In this document: positions 9,292 to 18,947 of the stretch, piece by piece
Position numbering within the stretch: position 1 is the first letter of the stretch
Layout of the letters: each line of letters starts with the position of its first letter
From: Roseomonas sp.
Lineage (GTDB): Bacteria; Pseudomonadota; Alphaproteobacteria; Acetobacterales; Acetobacteraceae
Assembly: GCA_020250005.1 (NCBI GenBank)
Contig: JADCES010000007.1
Coordinates: forward strand, 1 to 45,428
DNA: 45,428 nucleotides
Reading direction: 5' to 3'
Made by a program: the position numbers and the translations under genes
Notes under the pieces: model-generated
Database searches by the model: none
What the model was told of the DNA's origin: nothing
The model's input: only the letters and a program-made list of their open reading frames with translations

Positions 9292-10301
9292 CAGGCGGCC
9301 TCCTGCCCTATGTATCCTTGGCCCGCGCTCATTTCCCCATGCGCGACATGGCAGGCAACAAGCCGGCCATCTGGGCGCGCCTTCAGTGCGGGCGTTTCAC
9401 GCGCGCAAAGGCTGGTTGCCATCGGGCAGCGTGGATGAAAGGCGCAGCCCGAAGGCCGATCCGCCGGGTTGGGCGGGTCACCTTGCAAGACAATGCGCTG
9501 GCCCGCACGGCCAGGATGCGGAATGGCAGAGACAAGGGCGCGGGAATAAGGATGGGCCGGTTCATGCAGAACGCCATCCGGTTCTCCTTCTTCCACAATG
9601 CGGCCGAGATACATCACGGCGACACGGTGGCTCACTTGCCGAACTGCCCTGAGGTCATGGCTCACGAAAAGCATGGCGGTGCCGAATTGCTCCTGCAAAT
9701 CCACCAGCAAATTCATGACCTGCGCCTGAATCGAGACATCCAACGCGCTGATCGGTTCGTCACAAACCAGCAGCGCAGGATCGGTTGCCAAGGCACGCGC
9801 CAAAACCGCGCGTTGGCGCTGACCGCCGGAAAGCTCATGCGGATAGCGGGCACCCTGGTCAGGTCGCAACCCAACCGCGCGCAACAAGGTCTCAATCCGC
9901 GCGGCCCTTTCGGAACGGGCGCCGATGCCGTGGATCTCAAGCGGTTCACCCACTTGGGTCGCAATGGGCAGGCGACGATCAAGCGCGCCCAAAGGATCCT
10001 GAAATACCATTTGCATGCGCGCCCGCATGGCGCGCCAGACAGCACTGCCGGGTTGCGGCATCACCGCGCCGTCAAAACTGACATGCCCCGCATCCGGGGT
10101 TTCCATGCCGAGCACGAGCCGGCCTGTGGTTGACTTGCCGCAACCGGATTCGCCCACCAAGCCAAGCGTGCGCCCACGTTCCAATTTCAGCGAAACGCCA
10201 TCAACGGCCCGCACTTCCACCGCGCGGCCAAGCAAGCCCCGCCGCATGGCATAACGCCGTACCAGCCCATCAGCTTCAAGCAATGTTCCGCCGGCCTTCA
10301 T
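9291..10301 (-). CDS. Oligopeptide-type ABC transporter ATP-binding protein (OppF/DppF family)
   Basis: Walker [39 protein letters not shown]-terminal CAFHPRCP. Confidence 0.9.
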   Translation of the reverse strand: MKAGGTLLEADGLVRRYAMRRGLLGRAVEVRAVDGVSLKLERGRTLGLVGESGCGKSTTGRLVLGMETPDAGHVSFDGAVMPQPGSAVWRAMRARMQMVFQDPLGALDRRLPIATQVGEPLEIHGIGARSERAARIETLLRAVGLRPDQGARYPHELSGGQRQRAVLARALATDPALLVCDEPISALDVSIQAQVMNLLVDLQEQFGTAMLFVSHDLRAVRQVSHRVAVMYLGRIVEEGEPDGVLHEPAHPYSRALVSAIPHPGRAGQRIVLQGDPPNPADRPSGCAFHPRCPMATSLCARETPALKARPDGRLVACHVAHGEMSAGQGYIGQEAA

Positions 10302-11278
10302 GCAGGTATCCTTTCCAGCGGCAGCGCAGCAGGCGCCACGCGAATGCAGGCCGCGCGATGCTGACCAGAAAGGCCCATCAGGCCAGGTATTGCGGCATCA
10401 CAGGGGGCAGAACGAAATTGGCAGCGCGGCGCAAAGCCACAGCCAGGCGGCATGGCCCAGGGTTCCGGCACGCCACCCGGAATGGCAGCAAGGCGCCGGC
10501 GCGGCCCATCCATGGGCGGCAAGGCGCCGATCAAGCCTTGCGTGTAGGGATGTGCCGCCGCGTCAAAAAGCTGTGCTACCGGTGCCTCTTCCACGATGCG
10601 GCCGGCATACATGACCGCTACGCGTTCACAGGCTTCGGCAATCACACCAAGATCATGGCTGATCAGCACCAGCGCCATGCCCATCTGGCGGCGTATGGAT
10701 TGCAGCAATTCCAAAATCTGCGCCTGGATGGTCACATCCAAGGCGGTCGTGGGTTCGTCAGCCACCAGCAATTCAGGCTGACCGGCAAGCGCGATGGCAA
10801 TCATCACGCGCTGATTCTGCCCGCCTGATAATTCATGCGGATAGGCATCAAGCCTTCTGGCCGCGTCAGGGATGCCGACAAGATCAAGCAAGCGTTTTGC
10901 CTCGGCGCGCGCATTGCTGCCTGTCATGCCCCGGTGCAGACCGAGCGCTTCGATGATCTGCTTGCCGATACGATGAACAGGATTGAGGCTACTGGAGGGA
11001 TCCTGAAAAATCATCGCAATACGGCCACCGCGTACCTGCTCCAGAACAGGTGCCGGGGCGCCAATCAATTCCTGCCTATCCAGCATGACGCTGCCGGTGA
11101 TGCGGGCCTTGGGCGGCAGCAGGCCAAGCGCCGCAAGCCACGTGACGGATTTGCCGCAGCCGCTTTCGCCGACAAGCCCAACCGCCTCACCCTTGGCGAT
11201 TGAAAGATCTATGCCGCGCAGCGCTGGCGCGCCGTCAAAAGCGACCGACAGCCCAGTCAGGCGGACCAGCGGCTTCAT
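10298..11278 (-). CDS. Oligopeptide-type ABC transporter ATP-binding protein (OppD/DppD family)
   Basis: [39 protein letters not shown]-terminal GCGFAPRCQ; 4-bp overlap with both neighbours. Confidence 0.9.
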   Translation of the reverse strand: MKPLVRLTGLSVAFDGAPALRGIDLSIAKGEAVGLVGESGCGKSVTWLAALGLLPPKARITGSVMLDRQELIGAPAPVLEQVRGGRIAMIFQDPSSSLNPVHRIGKQIIEALGLHRGMTGSNARAEAKRLLDLVGIPDAARRLDAYPHELSGGQNQRVMIAIALAGQPELLVADEPTTALDVTIQAQILELLQSIRRQMGMALVLISHDLGVIAEACERVAVMYAGRIVEEAPVAQLFDAAAHPYTQGLIGALPPMDGPRRRLAAIPGGVPEPWAMPPGCGFAPRCQFRSAPCDAAIPGLMGLSGQHRAACIRVAPAALPLERIPA

Positions 11279-12891
11279 GCACCAACCCGTAAATTACCGG
11301 GGCCAAACATCATCGCCCAGCCAGAGGAGGCGCGCCATTCGATATTGCGCCTTTTAGCGGTGAACGCAGCCGCGTGGTGCAGGGTGATATAGCCGGGGTC
11401 CTCTCGTTCCACGATGGTCATGATACGGCGGAAAAGCTCGCGCCGGCGATTCATGTCAGTTTCGGCCTCAAGCGCGGTGGATGCCCGGTTGAATTCCTCA
11501 TTCGCCCATTCACCATTGCGCTCAGCCTCGGTACCCGGGCCAAAGCTGCGGAGCAGCCCTGCCACCGGATCGCCAAAGACGGAAGTGTTGGACCAATCGC
11601 GCACGCCGCGGCCAGGTGTGCGTTCCGTCACCTGCGCGAAGTTTTCTTTCATTTCGATCACGACGTTGATGCCAACCGTGCGCCACATCTCCACCATGAT
11701 CTGCGCATTGGCCACTTGGTTGGTGTAGTAATTGTTCAATAGCCGATATGGGATAGGCTGTCCGCGATAATTCGCCTCACGCAGCAGGCGCCGCGCCTCG
11801 GCGGGATCAAAACGGGGATTTTCCCAATCGGCCAGGAACATCTGGCCATAGCTTTCCATTTGCATACCGCGCGGGATTTTGGTGCGACCCGCCCAAAGCG
11901 CATCCACCAGCACCTGCCGATCAATGGCATGCGTCATGGCGCGCCGAATGCGGGCATCTGCCAGAACGGGGTGCGTCTTATCGAAAGCAAGCTTGCGGAT
12001 ATTGTTGATTGGGCTGCCCAGAACCTCAAACCGCGAATTGCGTTCAACAACCGTGATTTGATCCGGCGGAATATCGCAGGCGAAATCATACTCCCCAGAA
12101 AAGAGGCCATTCAAGCGGCCTGAAACCTCGGGCACCTCAACAAACCGTATGCGTCGCGCGGGTGGCCTGCCGCCCCAGTATTCATCATGCGCCTCTAGCA
12201 CCAGCAGGGTATCGGGACGAAACTCAGCGATGCGATAGGGGCCGGTACCGATCGGCGCGCGCCCCCAGCCGAGCCAGCTATCCGAACGCGCAAAGGCCGC
12301 ACGGGAGAATATGGCGCCAACACTTTGCGCTATGCGGCCTTCCAGCGTGACATCCGGCATGCGATTGACGAAGCGCACGGTTTGAGCATCAAGCACTTCC
12401 ACACGCTCAAGCCCCGGATAGGTGCGGCGCCCGACAGCAATCACTTCCGCCGGCGGTTCTTTGGTAGCTGTCCCGGCAAGCACCGTGGTGCGGCCAGCGC
12501 CAGTAGCACCTTGTGTACCAAACAGGCGATCCGCGAAGGAGAAGGCAATATCCTCGGCAGTAAGGACGCTGCCATCATGGAATTTCACGCCTTGCCGCAG
12601 CGTCAGATCAAGGGTGCGCGCATCAACGCGCCGCCAGGAAGTGGCAAGCCCGGGCGTCAGCGCGGCATTACCCAGCCAATCGGTTGCGATCAATTGTTCG
12701 GCGTAAAGACCGTGAATGCGGAAGCCCACGTTGGATTGTTCACGCGGCGGTTCAAAGGTATTTGAATTGGAAAGCCGCTGAACCGCGATGGTAAGTGTTG
12801 GGCGCGTATCAGCTTGCGCTAAGGCGGGCGTGGCAAGTGGCGCCCCCAACAGGGCGGCGGGAGTGGCGAGAAAACTACGACGACGCAACAT
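11275..12891 (-). CDS. Peptide-type ABC transporter solute-binding protein (SBP_bac_5), copy 2
   Basis: ORF 13158..11275; start with signal peptide MLRRRSFLATPAALLGAPLATPALAQA at 12891; DARIRRAMTHAIDRQVLVDALWAG typical of the family. Confidence 0.9.
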   Translation of the reverse strand: MLRRRSFLATPAALLGAPLATPALAQADTRPTLTIAVQRLSNSNTFEPPREQSNVGFRIHGLYAEQLIATDWLGNAALTPGLATSWRRVDARTLDLTLRQGVKFHDGSVLTAEDIAFSFADRLFGTQGATGAGRTTVLAGTATKEPPAEVIAVGRRTYPGLERVEVLDAQTVRFVNRMPDVTLEGRIAQSVGAIFSRAAFARSDSWLGWGRAPIGTGPYRIAEFRPDTLLVLEAHDEYWGGRPPARRIRFVEVPEVSGRLNGLFSGEYDFACDIPPDQITVVERNSRFEVLGSPINNIRKLAFDKTHPVLADARIRRAMTHAIDRQVLVDALWAGRTKIPRGMQMESYGQMFLADWENPRFDPAEARRLLREANYRGQPIPYRLLNNYYTNQVANAQIMVEMWRTVGINVVIEMKENFAQVTERTPGRGVRDWSNTSVFGDPVAGLLRSFGPGTEAERNGEWANEEFNRASTALEAETDMNRRRELFRRIMTIVEREDPGYITLHHAAAFTAKRRNIEWRASSGWAMMFGPGNLRVGA

Positions 12892-12895
12892 CACC

Positions 12896-14515
12896 TTAAC
12901 CCCCCCAATTGCCAGCCCGGAAATCCATGGCGAAGGCCGGGCTTGCCTTCCAGCGCGTATCGCGCCGCTTGGCGGTGAAGGTCGCGTTCTGATGCAGCAC
13001 GGTGAAGGCAGGGTCTTCGCGTTCCGCAATCTCCAGCATCCGGCGGAACGCGGCACGGCGGCGCGGACGATCCGTACTGGTTTCAAGTTCAGCGGATAGA
13101 CGGTTGAATTCCTCGTTCGTCCATTCGCCGACCTGCTGCTGCTGACCGCTTGGACCATGTTGGTTCACGATGGAGGAGACAGGATCGTTAAAGGGCGCGC
13201 TATTGGACCAATCCCGCACCGCACGCGGGGTTTCGCGGGAGAATATCTGCGCCCAATTCTCACGCATTTCGATCTGCACATTGATCCCAGCCTGGCGCCA
13301 CATTTCAACCAGCACTTGGGCCGTGGCGTTCTGGTTGGTGTAGTAGTTGTTCAGCAGGCGATAGGGGATCGGATCACCGCGATAATTCGCCTCACGCAAC
13401 AGGCGCCGCGCCTCATTCAAATTGAAGGCGGGCACCGCCCAATCCGCATGGAACATATCGCCATAATATTCCCACTGCAGACCCTTCGGCACCACGGTGC
13501 GGCCAGCCCAAAGACTGTCAACAATCGCCTGGCGATCAATGGCATGGGTCATGGCGCGCCTTATCCGCGCATCACGAAGCTGGGGGTGGTTCTTGTCAAA
13601 CACCGTAAGGCGATGATTCAGAATAGTCCCACCCTGTACTTCAAAGGCGCGATTGCGCTCGATCCCGGCAATTTGGTCAGGCGGCATGTCGCAGGCGAAT
13701 TGATATTCGCCCGACAGTAAGCCATTCAGGCGTGACGCAACTTCCGGCACTTCAACAAAGCGGATTTGCCGCAAGGGTGGGCGTCCGCCCCAATATTGAT
13801 CATGCGCGACCAGCGTCAGCGAGACATCAGGGCGGAATTCCGCCACCATATAAGGGCCTGTCGTGATAGGCTTACGCGCCCAATCAAGCCAGCTTGCAGC
13901 TTCATTAAAGCCACGACGTGAACAGATGTCGCTGCCATACCGGGCAAGCCGCCCTTCCATGGTTACATCCGGCGTCCGGTTCACGAAGCGCACGGTGTAA
14001 CGATCAACCACTTCAACCTTCTCAAGGGCCGGCCAGATACGCCGGGAAACGGCCACAACTTCGGGGGGAAGCTCCTTGCCTTGCGGCCCTTGACCAGGAA
14101 TGCGCGTGAAAAGTGTACCGCCGGCAGTGGTACCAGGCGTGCCGATCCCGAACATTCGTTCCGGCCCAAAGGAGAATGCCACATCCTCAGCCGTCATCTC
14201 ATCGCCATTGTGGAACATCACGCCCCGGCGTAGGGAAAGTTCAACCGTGCGATCATCAATACGGCGCCATTCCGTGGCGAGCCCCGGCATTGTTTCCAGA
14301 TTGCCGAGCCAATTCCGCCCCAGCAGCCCTTCCCAAAGTGAGGTGAAGAAGATGCGCTCACCTACGTTGGACTGTTCGCGCAATACCTCTAAGGTATTGC
14401 TATTGACGATTTTCTGCACAGCGATCGTGATCGAAGGGCGCTGATCCGATTGGGCAATTGCAAAACTAGGCAATAAGGCCAAGCCCGGAAGGGCAAGAAG
14501 TTCACGGCGCAGCAT
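12896..14515 (-). CDS. Peptide-type ABC transporter solute-binding protein (SBP_bac_5), copy 1
   Basis: Start MLRRELLALPGLALLPSFAIAQ at 14515; strongly similar in sequence to the downstream SBP (shared RFVEVPEV..RLNGL.SGEY.FACD.PPDQI and IPYRLLNNYYTNQ blocks). Confidence 0.9.
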   Translation of the reverse strand: MLRRELLALPGLALLPSFAIAQSDQRPSITIAVQKIVNSNTLEVLREQSNVGERIFFTSLWEGLLGRNWLGNLETMPGLATEWRRIDDRTVELSLRRGVMFHNGDEMTAEDVAFSFGPERMFGIGTPGTTAGGTLFTRIPGQGPQGKELPPEVVAVSRRIWPALEKVEVVDRYTVRFVNRTPDVTMEGRLARYGSDICSRRGFNEAASWLDWARKPITTGPYMVAEFRPDVSLTLVAHDQYWGGRPPLRQIRFVEVPEVASRLNGLLSGEYQFACDMPPDQIAGIERNRAFEVQGGTILNHRLTVFDKNHPQLRDARIRRAMTHAIDRQAIVDSLWAGRTVVPKGLQWEYYGDMFHADWAVPAFNLNEARRLLREANYRGDPIPYRLLNNYYTNQNATAQVLVEMWRQAGINVQIEMRENWAQIFSRETPRAVRDWSNSAPFNDPVSSIVNQHGPSGQQQQVGEWTNEEFNRLSAELETSTDRPRRRAAFRRMLEIAEREDPAFTVLHQNATFTAKRRDTRWKASPAFAMDFRAGNWGG

Positions 14516-14558
14516 AGGGGCTCTCCTGCGATGATGATTAATGGGCGTGACGGGTGGG

Positions 14559-16097
14559 TCAGACCGGGGGCTTGCGTTCTTCAAGGCCAAGCGGTGTGGC
14601 GCGATAATGCGTCAGCGTGCGTTCGGCATGGCGCATACGCTTTGACAAAGCCTTTTGCGCATAGGCCTTCACGAGATCCGCATGATCCGGATCATCCGCG
14701 AGGTTCGTGAATTGGTGGGGATCGCGGTTCAGGTCGAAGAAAAGAGGCGGCAGCGCGGCAAAATGGACATATTTGTATTGCGCGTCTTGCACCACGCACA
14801 ACGAAGACTCATCCATGGAAAGGCCGAGGGCGCTTTCCGGGTTTGAGTAGTGTACATCCCTAAAGTCATACTCATAAAACAGTACATCGCGCCAAGCTTT
14901 ACTCGGCAGATGCTCCAGCAACGGAAGCAATGAATGCCCGTCGCTGGAACGCGGCGCTGCACCACCAAGCGCTTCAAGGATCGTGGGCATCACATCCACG
15001 CTTTCGGTGAAGGCTTCTTCAATGGCACCCGCGCGGGTATTCCGCCCTGCATCCTTGATCACCAGTGGGATGCGGAAGCTTTCATCAAAATAACCGACCT
15101 TGCCGAGCAACCAATGATCGCCCAGCTGCTCACCATGATCTGAGGTGAAAATGATCATGGTGTTTTCCCATTGCCCATTCTCCTCCAACCAGGTGAAGAC
15201 ACGGCCAAGGCAATCATCAATTTCGGTAATCAGCCCGGCATAGGTCGCGCGCATTTGGCGGATGGAAGCCTCATCCAGCGTGCTCGCCGTGCCGCCGGCA
15301 CCATGGAAGAAGGAACCCTGTTTGATGTCGCGCAGATAGTGCCGGAGCAGCGGGTGCTGAGTCGTCTCCTCCTCCCAATGCGGCTTGCGCACGGGGGCCG
15401 GCATATCCTCTGGGCGGTACATCTTGTGATAGGGCGCCGGCGCGATGAAGGGCGGGTGCGGGCGATAATACCCAAGATGCAGGAACCAAGGCTTACCATT
15501 GCAGCCCTTGAGGTACGTCAGCGCCCGTTCGGTGAAATAGGTGCTGTCAGACAATTCAGCCGGGATACGGCAGGGCCGATCTGTGACGCCGGGGACAGCA
15601 TCCTCACCTTCGGGCAGCCAAATATCCTCCCGACGCGGCGGAAGCTTATATCCTTGATGCGCGAGCCAGCCGAAATAGCCATCCATGCTGGGTTCAAAAG
15701 CGCCAACGCTGCGGAAACCATCCATCAAATCGCCAAGCGTTGTGAAACGCGGATCGCGCGGGCCGGAAGTGCGCGGGTCTGGCGTGGAAGTCGTGTAGCC
15801 GATCAGGGCCGGGTCATAACCAAGCAACCGCAATTGCTTGGCAAGGTTAGTGTGGCGCGCATCAAGCGGTACTGTATTCTGCACCGCACGATGGTTCATC
15901 AAATAGAGCCCTGTGAGCAGGCTTGCCCGCGCTGGCCCACAAGGGACTGCATTCGTTACGTGATTGCGAAAGGTAACCCCTTCCCGGCATAGACGATCAA
16001 GATTCGGTGTACGCAGAAAATCTGCGCCAAGATGCGGAACAAAATCCGCGCGCCATTGATCAACAACAATGAGCAGGACGTTTTTTGGGGGAGCCAT
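14559..16097 (-). CDS. pehA: Phosphonate monoester hydrolase / sulfatase-fold phosphodiesterase (PMH, PehA-like)
   Basis: KNVLLIVVDQWRADFVPH, formylglycine site VPCGPARASLLTG, TNLAKQLRLLGYDPALIGYTTSTPDPRTSGPRDPRF, SDHGEQLGDHWLLGKVGYFDESFRIPLVIKDAG; closely resembles rhizobial PMH as I recall it. Confidence 0.9.
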   Translation of the reverse strand: MAPPKNVLLIVVDQWRADFVPHLGADFLRTPNLDRLCREGVTFRNHVTNAVPCGPARASLLTGLYLMNHRAVQNTVPLDARHTNLAKQLRLLGYDPALIGYTTSTPDPRTSGPRDPRFTTLGDLMDGFRSVGAFEPSMDGYFGWLAHQGYKLPPRREDIWLPEGEDAVPGVTDRPCRIPAELSDSTYFTERALTYLKGCNGKPWFLHLGYYRPHPPFIAPAPYHKMYRPEDMPAPVRKPHWEEETTQHPLLRHYLRDIKQGSFFHGAGGTASTLDEASIRQMRATYAGLITEIDDCLGRVFTWLEENGQWENTMIIFTSDHGEQLGDHWLLGKVGYFDESFRIPLVIKDAGRNTRAGAIEEAFTESVDVMPTILEALGGAAPRSSDGHSLLPLLEHLPSKAWRDVLFYEYDFRDVHYSNPESALGLSMDESSLCVVQDAQYKYVHFAALPPLFFDLNRDPHQFTNLADDPDHADLVKAYAQKALSKRMRHAERTLTHYRATPLGLEERKPPV

Positions 16098-16131
16098 CGG
16101 ATCACCTTGAATTCAAGTTCGATGATCCGAT
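16096..16131 (-). promoter_or_regulatory. Nested inverted repeat over the PMH start codon and ribosome-binding region
   Basis: ATCGGATCA (16096-16104) / TGATCCGAT (16123-16131), perfect 9-bp arms, with internal palindrome CTTGAATTCAAG (16106-16117). Confidence 0.55.
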
Positions 16132-16330
16132 AACGGCTGAGATTTTCAGCGGCATGACGGTTATGCGTAATATTGATGACGTCTTAACCTGACACGCTAG
16201 AGACTATTGCCAAATGTTCACATAAGCCGGACGTAGGGCGGCATGGTCCTTAGGCGCATGGCTTCACATGGCCATGGTCGAAGAAGGGCATCCGCGCGCA
16301 TTCGGCACGACAGCTCGGTTTGCAATCGCT

Positions 16331-17296
16331 CTAAGCCGTGGCTGAACTTAATTCCCGCACTGACACACCGAGGCCGGCAAGAATATTAAAAGCCGCTTCG
16401 GCCTCAATTGCCTGACGCGCGGCGAGCGTAGCTGAACCAAGATGCGGTGTGAATAAGCTCCGCGGATGATCAAGCAGTGCGCGGGGTATGGCGCGGGGGC
16501 GGTCAGGCAAGGCCCAATCCTCCATGGCAAAGACATCCGCTGCATAGCCGCCCAATTGCCCCGTTTGCAGCGCTTCAGCTACGGCCATTTCATCCACGGT
16601 GGAACCGCGGCCAATATTCACCAAAAGCGCGCCCTTGGGCAGCAAGGCAATGGCTGAAGCGCCAACGAGGTTTCGTGTCTCTGCTGTGAGCGGCAGGGCA
16701 GCGATGACCAAATCTGCCCCTTGTAGGGCCTGTTCCAGCGGCATGCGCTCAACACCAGGAACATCATTCACAGGGTCAACCCCGCGTAGATGGCAGCCAA
16801 AGGGCATCAACCGCATGGCAATGGCGCGCCCGAGCCGCCCAAGCCCAAGGATCGTCACCTTTGCGCCGTCCAAGCCGAGCCCATAGAATTTCGGCCGCCA
16901 GCCGTGAAAATCTGCACGTACCGCTGCGTCCCCACCACGGATATGCCTCGCCAGGCCAATCGCAAGACCAATGGCGAGTTCGGCGGTGGGGGAAGTAAGC
17001 AAATCAGGCACGATGGAAACCGCGATACCGCGCGCTTCACAGGCCGCGATATCAATATTATCGGCCCCCTTCAGCGCGCAGGCCAGAACCCGCAGCTTGG
17101 GCGCAGCCGTCAAAAGCTCAGCATCCACACGGTCCGTCATGAAGGCCATCATGGCCTCTGCTTCGGCCAGAGCGCCACGCAGCGTGGCATTGTCCCAAGG
17201 TTCATCATCCGTGGGATGGGCGACCGGGCCAGCGCGTTCCAGCAGGGCACGCGTCGCGGGGAAAATCCGCGCTGTGGCAATGATTCGGGCAGTCAT
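16331..17296 (-). CDS. ptxD: NAD-dependent phosphite dehydrogenase (phosphonate dehydrogenase)
   Basis: MMAFMTDRVDAELL, CALKGADN, VPDLLTSPTAELAIGLAIGLARH, GLGRLG, NIGRGSTVDE, QLGGYAADVFAMEDWALPDRPRAI, LFTPHLGSA match PtxD motifs; directly follows a phnC-D-E-type transporter. Confidence 0.92.
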   Translation of the reverse strand: MTARIIATARIFPATRALLERAGPVAHPTDDEPWDNATLRGALAEAEAMMAFMTDRVDAELLTAAPKLRVLACALKGADNIDIAACEARGIAVSIVPDLLTSPTAELAIGLAIGLARHIRGGDAAVRADFHGWRPKFYGLGLDGAKVTILGLGRLGRAIAMRLMPFGCHLRGVDPVNDVPGVERMPLEQALQGADLVIAALPLTAETRNLVGASAIALLPKGALLVNIGRGSTVDEMAVAEALQTGQLGGYAADVFAMEDWALPDRPRAIPRALLDHPRSLFTPHLGSATLAARQAIEAEAAFNILAGLGVSVRELSSATA

Positions 17297-18090
17297 TTCA
17301 ATCTCCGTCTCAGCGCCGCACCCACGGCATCCACCACCAATACGCAGGCCAGAATAGCCAGCAAAATGGCCGAAACCTGCGCGTAGTCTAGCAGGCGCAA
17401 CGCCGCGATAAGCTGAAAGCCAATGCCGCCCGCGCCAACAATGCCCAGCACGGTGGAAGCGCGGAAGTGGTATTCCCAACGGTAAATCGTCACGTCAGCA
17501 AGCTGCGGGAGAACCTGCGGCAGCACTGCATGGGTGATGACCTGCAATGGGGAGGCACCGGCGGCCCGTGCCGCTTCGATTGGCCTCGGGTCCGCATGCT
17601 CAATCGCCTCAGCGTAAAACTTGCCAACCATGCCCACCGAGTGAAGGCCAAGTGCCAAAACACCCGGCAAGGCGCCGAAACCAACTGCGGCTACGAAAAG
17701 AATGCCCATGATCAATTCAGGCACGGAACGCAAAAAGGCCAATAATGTACGGGCGGCAAGTAAGATAACAGGATGGGGCGAGATATTGGGCGCCGCCAGC
17801 AAACCAAGCGGCAGAGAAATCACTACCGCCAAAGCCGTGCCTGCAATGGACATGGCGAGCGTATCCAGCAGCGGATTGAGCCAATCGCGCCAGCGGGAAA
17901 AATCCGGCGGCATCATTTCGGAGAAAAGCTGGCCGAGCGCAGGCATGCCTTCCGCGAAGCGCTGCAGATCAAAGAAGCCGGTCAGCGCAAGTGCGCCACA
18001 GGCAATGATCAGGATTACCCCAACCAAGCCGGTGCGGCTGACCAATGCGGCCCGATCAGCCTGAAGAATGCTATCCTGCGAGGGGTTCAT
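17293..18090 (-). CDS. ptxC: Phosphite/phosphonate ABC transporter permease (PhnE/PtxC)
   Basis: PhnE family: VPELIMGILFVAAVGFGALPGVLALGLHSVGMVGKFYAEAIEHADPRPIEAARAAGAS, STVLGIVGAGGIGFQLI. Confidence 0.9.
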   Translation of the reverse strand: MNPSQDSILQADRAALVSRTGLVGVILIIACGALALTGFFDLQRFAEGMPALGQLFSEMMPPDFSRWRDWLNPLLDTLAMSIAGTALAVVISLPLGLLAAPNISPHPVILLAARTLLAFLRSVPELIMGILFVAAVGFGALPGVLALGLHSVGMVGKFYAEAIEHADPRPIEAARAAGASPLQVITHAVLPQVLPQLADVTIYRWEYHFRASTVLGIVGAGGIGFQLIAALRLLDYAQVSAILLAILACVLVVDAVGAALRRRLK

Positions 18091-18947
18091 CCGCGCATCT
18101 GCGACAAATCGAGTTCAAGCAGGCGCGCTGTCTCACGTAGTACATTATAGGCTTCGTCATTTGTCGGCGCGAAGCCTTCAACACGGAAGCTGCGCAAGAC
18201 CTCAGCATCACGCAGGTCAATGAAAGCGGCACGGATGGCGACCTTCAAAGGCTCCGCCAGATTGCCTTGCAGGACCATCGGGTAATTCGGAATGGGTTCG
18301 GAAAGCCCAATTTCAACGATACGCGCCGCGTCTATGGTGCCGCGCCGGATCAGTGTATCCAAAATGGGCTTAGAGAGCGCGCCGGCGGGTATCTGCCCGC
18401 CTTGGACCGCACGCGCCACAGCATCATGGGTACCGAGATGAACAACTCGATAATCCCGCCCCCCAACAAGGCTTGCGCGTTGCAGGATTGTGGCCCGCGG
18501 CACCAGGTGTGAGGAGGTAGAAGCCTGATCCCCAAACCCGAAGGGCCGCCCGCGAATATCCGCCAATTCGCGCACCGGGCCGCCTGCCTGCCCAATCATC
18601 ACGCTCTGATAGGTGGGGGAGCCGCGTTCAACGCCAACGGCGAAGGGCTCAATCGCTGGGGCGCGCGACTTGGCCAGCACATAGGAAAACGGGCCAAAAT
18701 AGGCCACCTCAATGCGGCCAAAGCGCATGGCTTCGATCATGGAGGAGTAATCTGTGGTGACCACGATCTCCACTTGCCGTGCCAGTGCGCGTTCCAGATG
18801 CGCGCGCAGCGGCTGCGCATTCTGAATTATGGTGCTGGCATTTTCATCCGGTAGCAGGGCAACGCGCAAACGCTGCGGATCGCGGGGTTGGGCATGTGCC
18901 ATGACAGGAAGGGTGGCCAGACCGGCGATCAGGCTGCGGCGTTTCAT
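18087..18947 (-). CDS. ptxB: Phosphite/phosphonate ABC transporter solute-binding protein (PhnD/PtxB)
   Basis: [19 protein letters not shown] signal; LRVALLPDENASTIIQNAQPLRAHLERAL, VAYFGPFSYVLA, FGDQASTSSHLVPR; overlaps neighbours. Confidence 0.9.
   Translation of the reverse strand: MKRRSLIAGLATLPVMAHAQPRDPQRLRVALLPDENASTIIQNAQPLRAHLERALARQVEIVVTTDYSSMIEAMRFGRIEVAYFGPFSYVLAKSRAPAIEPFAVGVERGSPTYQSVMIGQAGGPVRELADIRGRPFGFGDQASTSSHLVPRATILQRASLVGGRDYRVVHLGTHDAVARAVQGGQIPAGALSKPILDTLIRRGTIDAARIVEIGLSEPIPNYPMVLQGNLAEPLKVAIRAAFIDLRDAEVLRSFRVEGFAPTNDEAYNVLRETARLLELDLSQMRG

Noticed and set aside
9270-10133. 287-aa plus-strand ORF opposite oppF
   Set aside because: Antisense shadow of a well-supported ABC ATPase; no recognisable domain
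15171-15992. 273-aa plus-strand ORF opposite PMH
   Set aside because: Antisense shadow; PMH motifs are unambiguous on the minus strand
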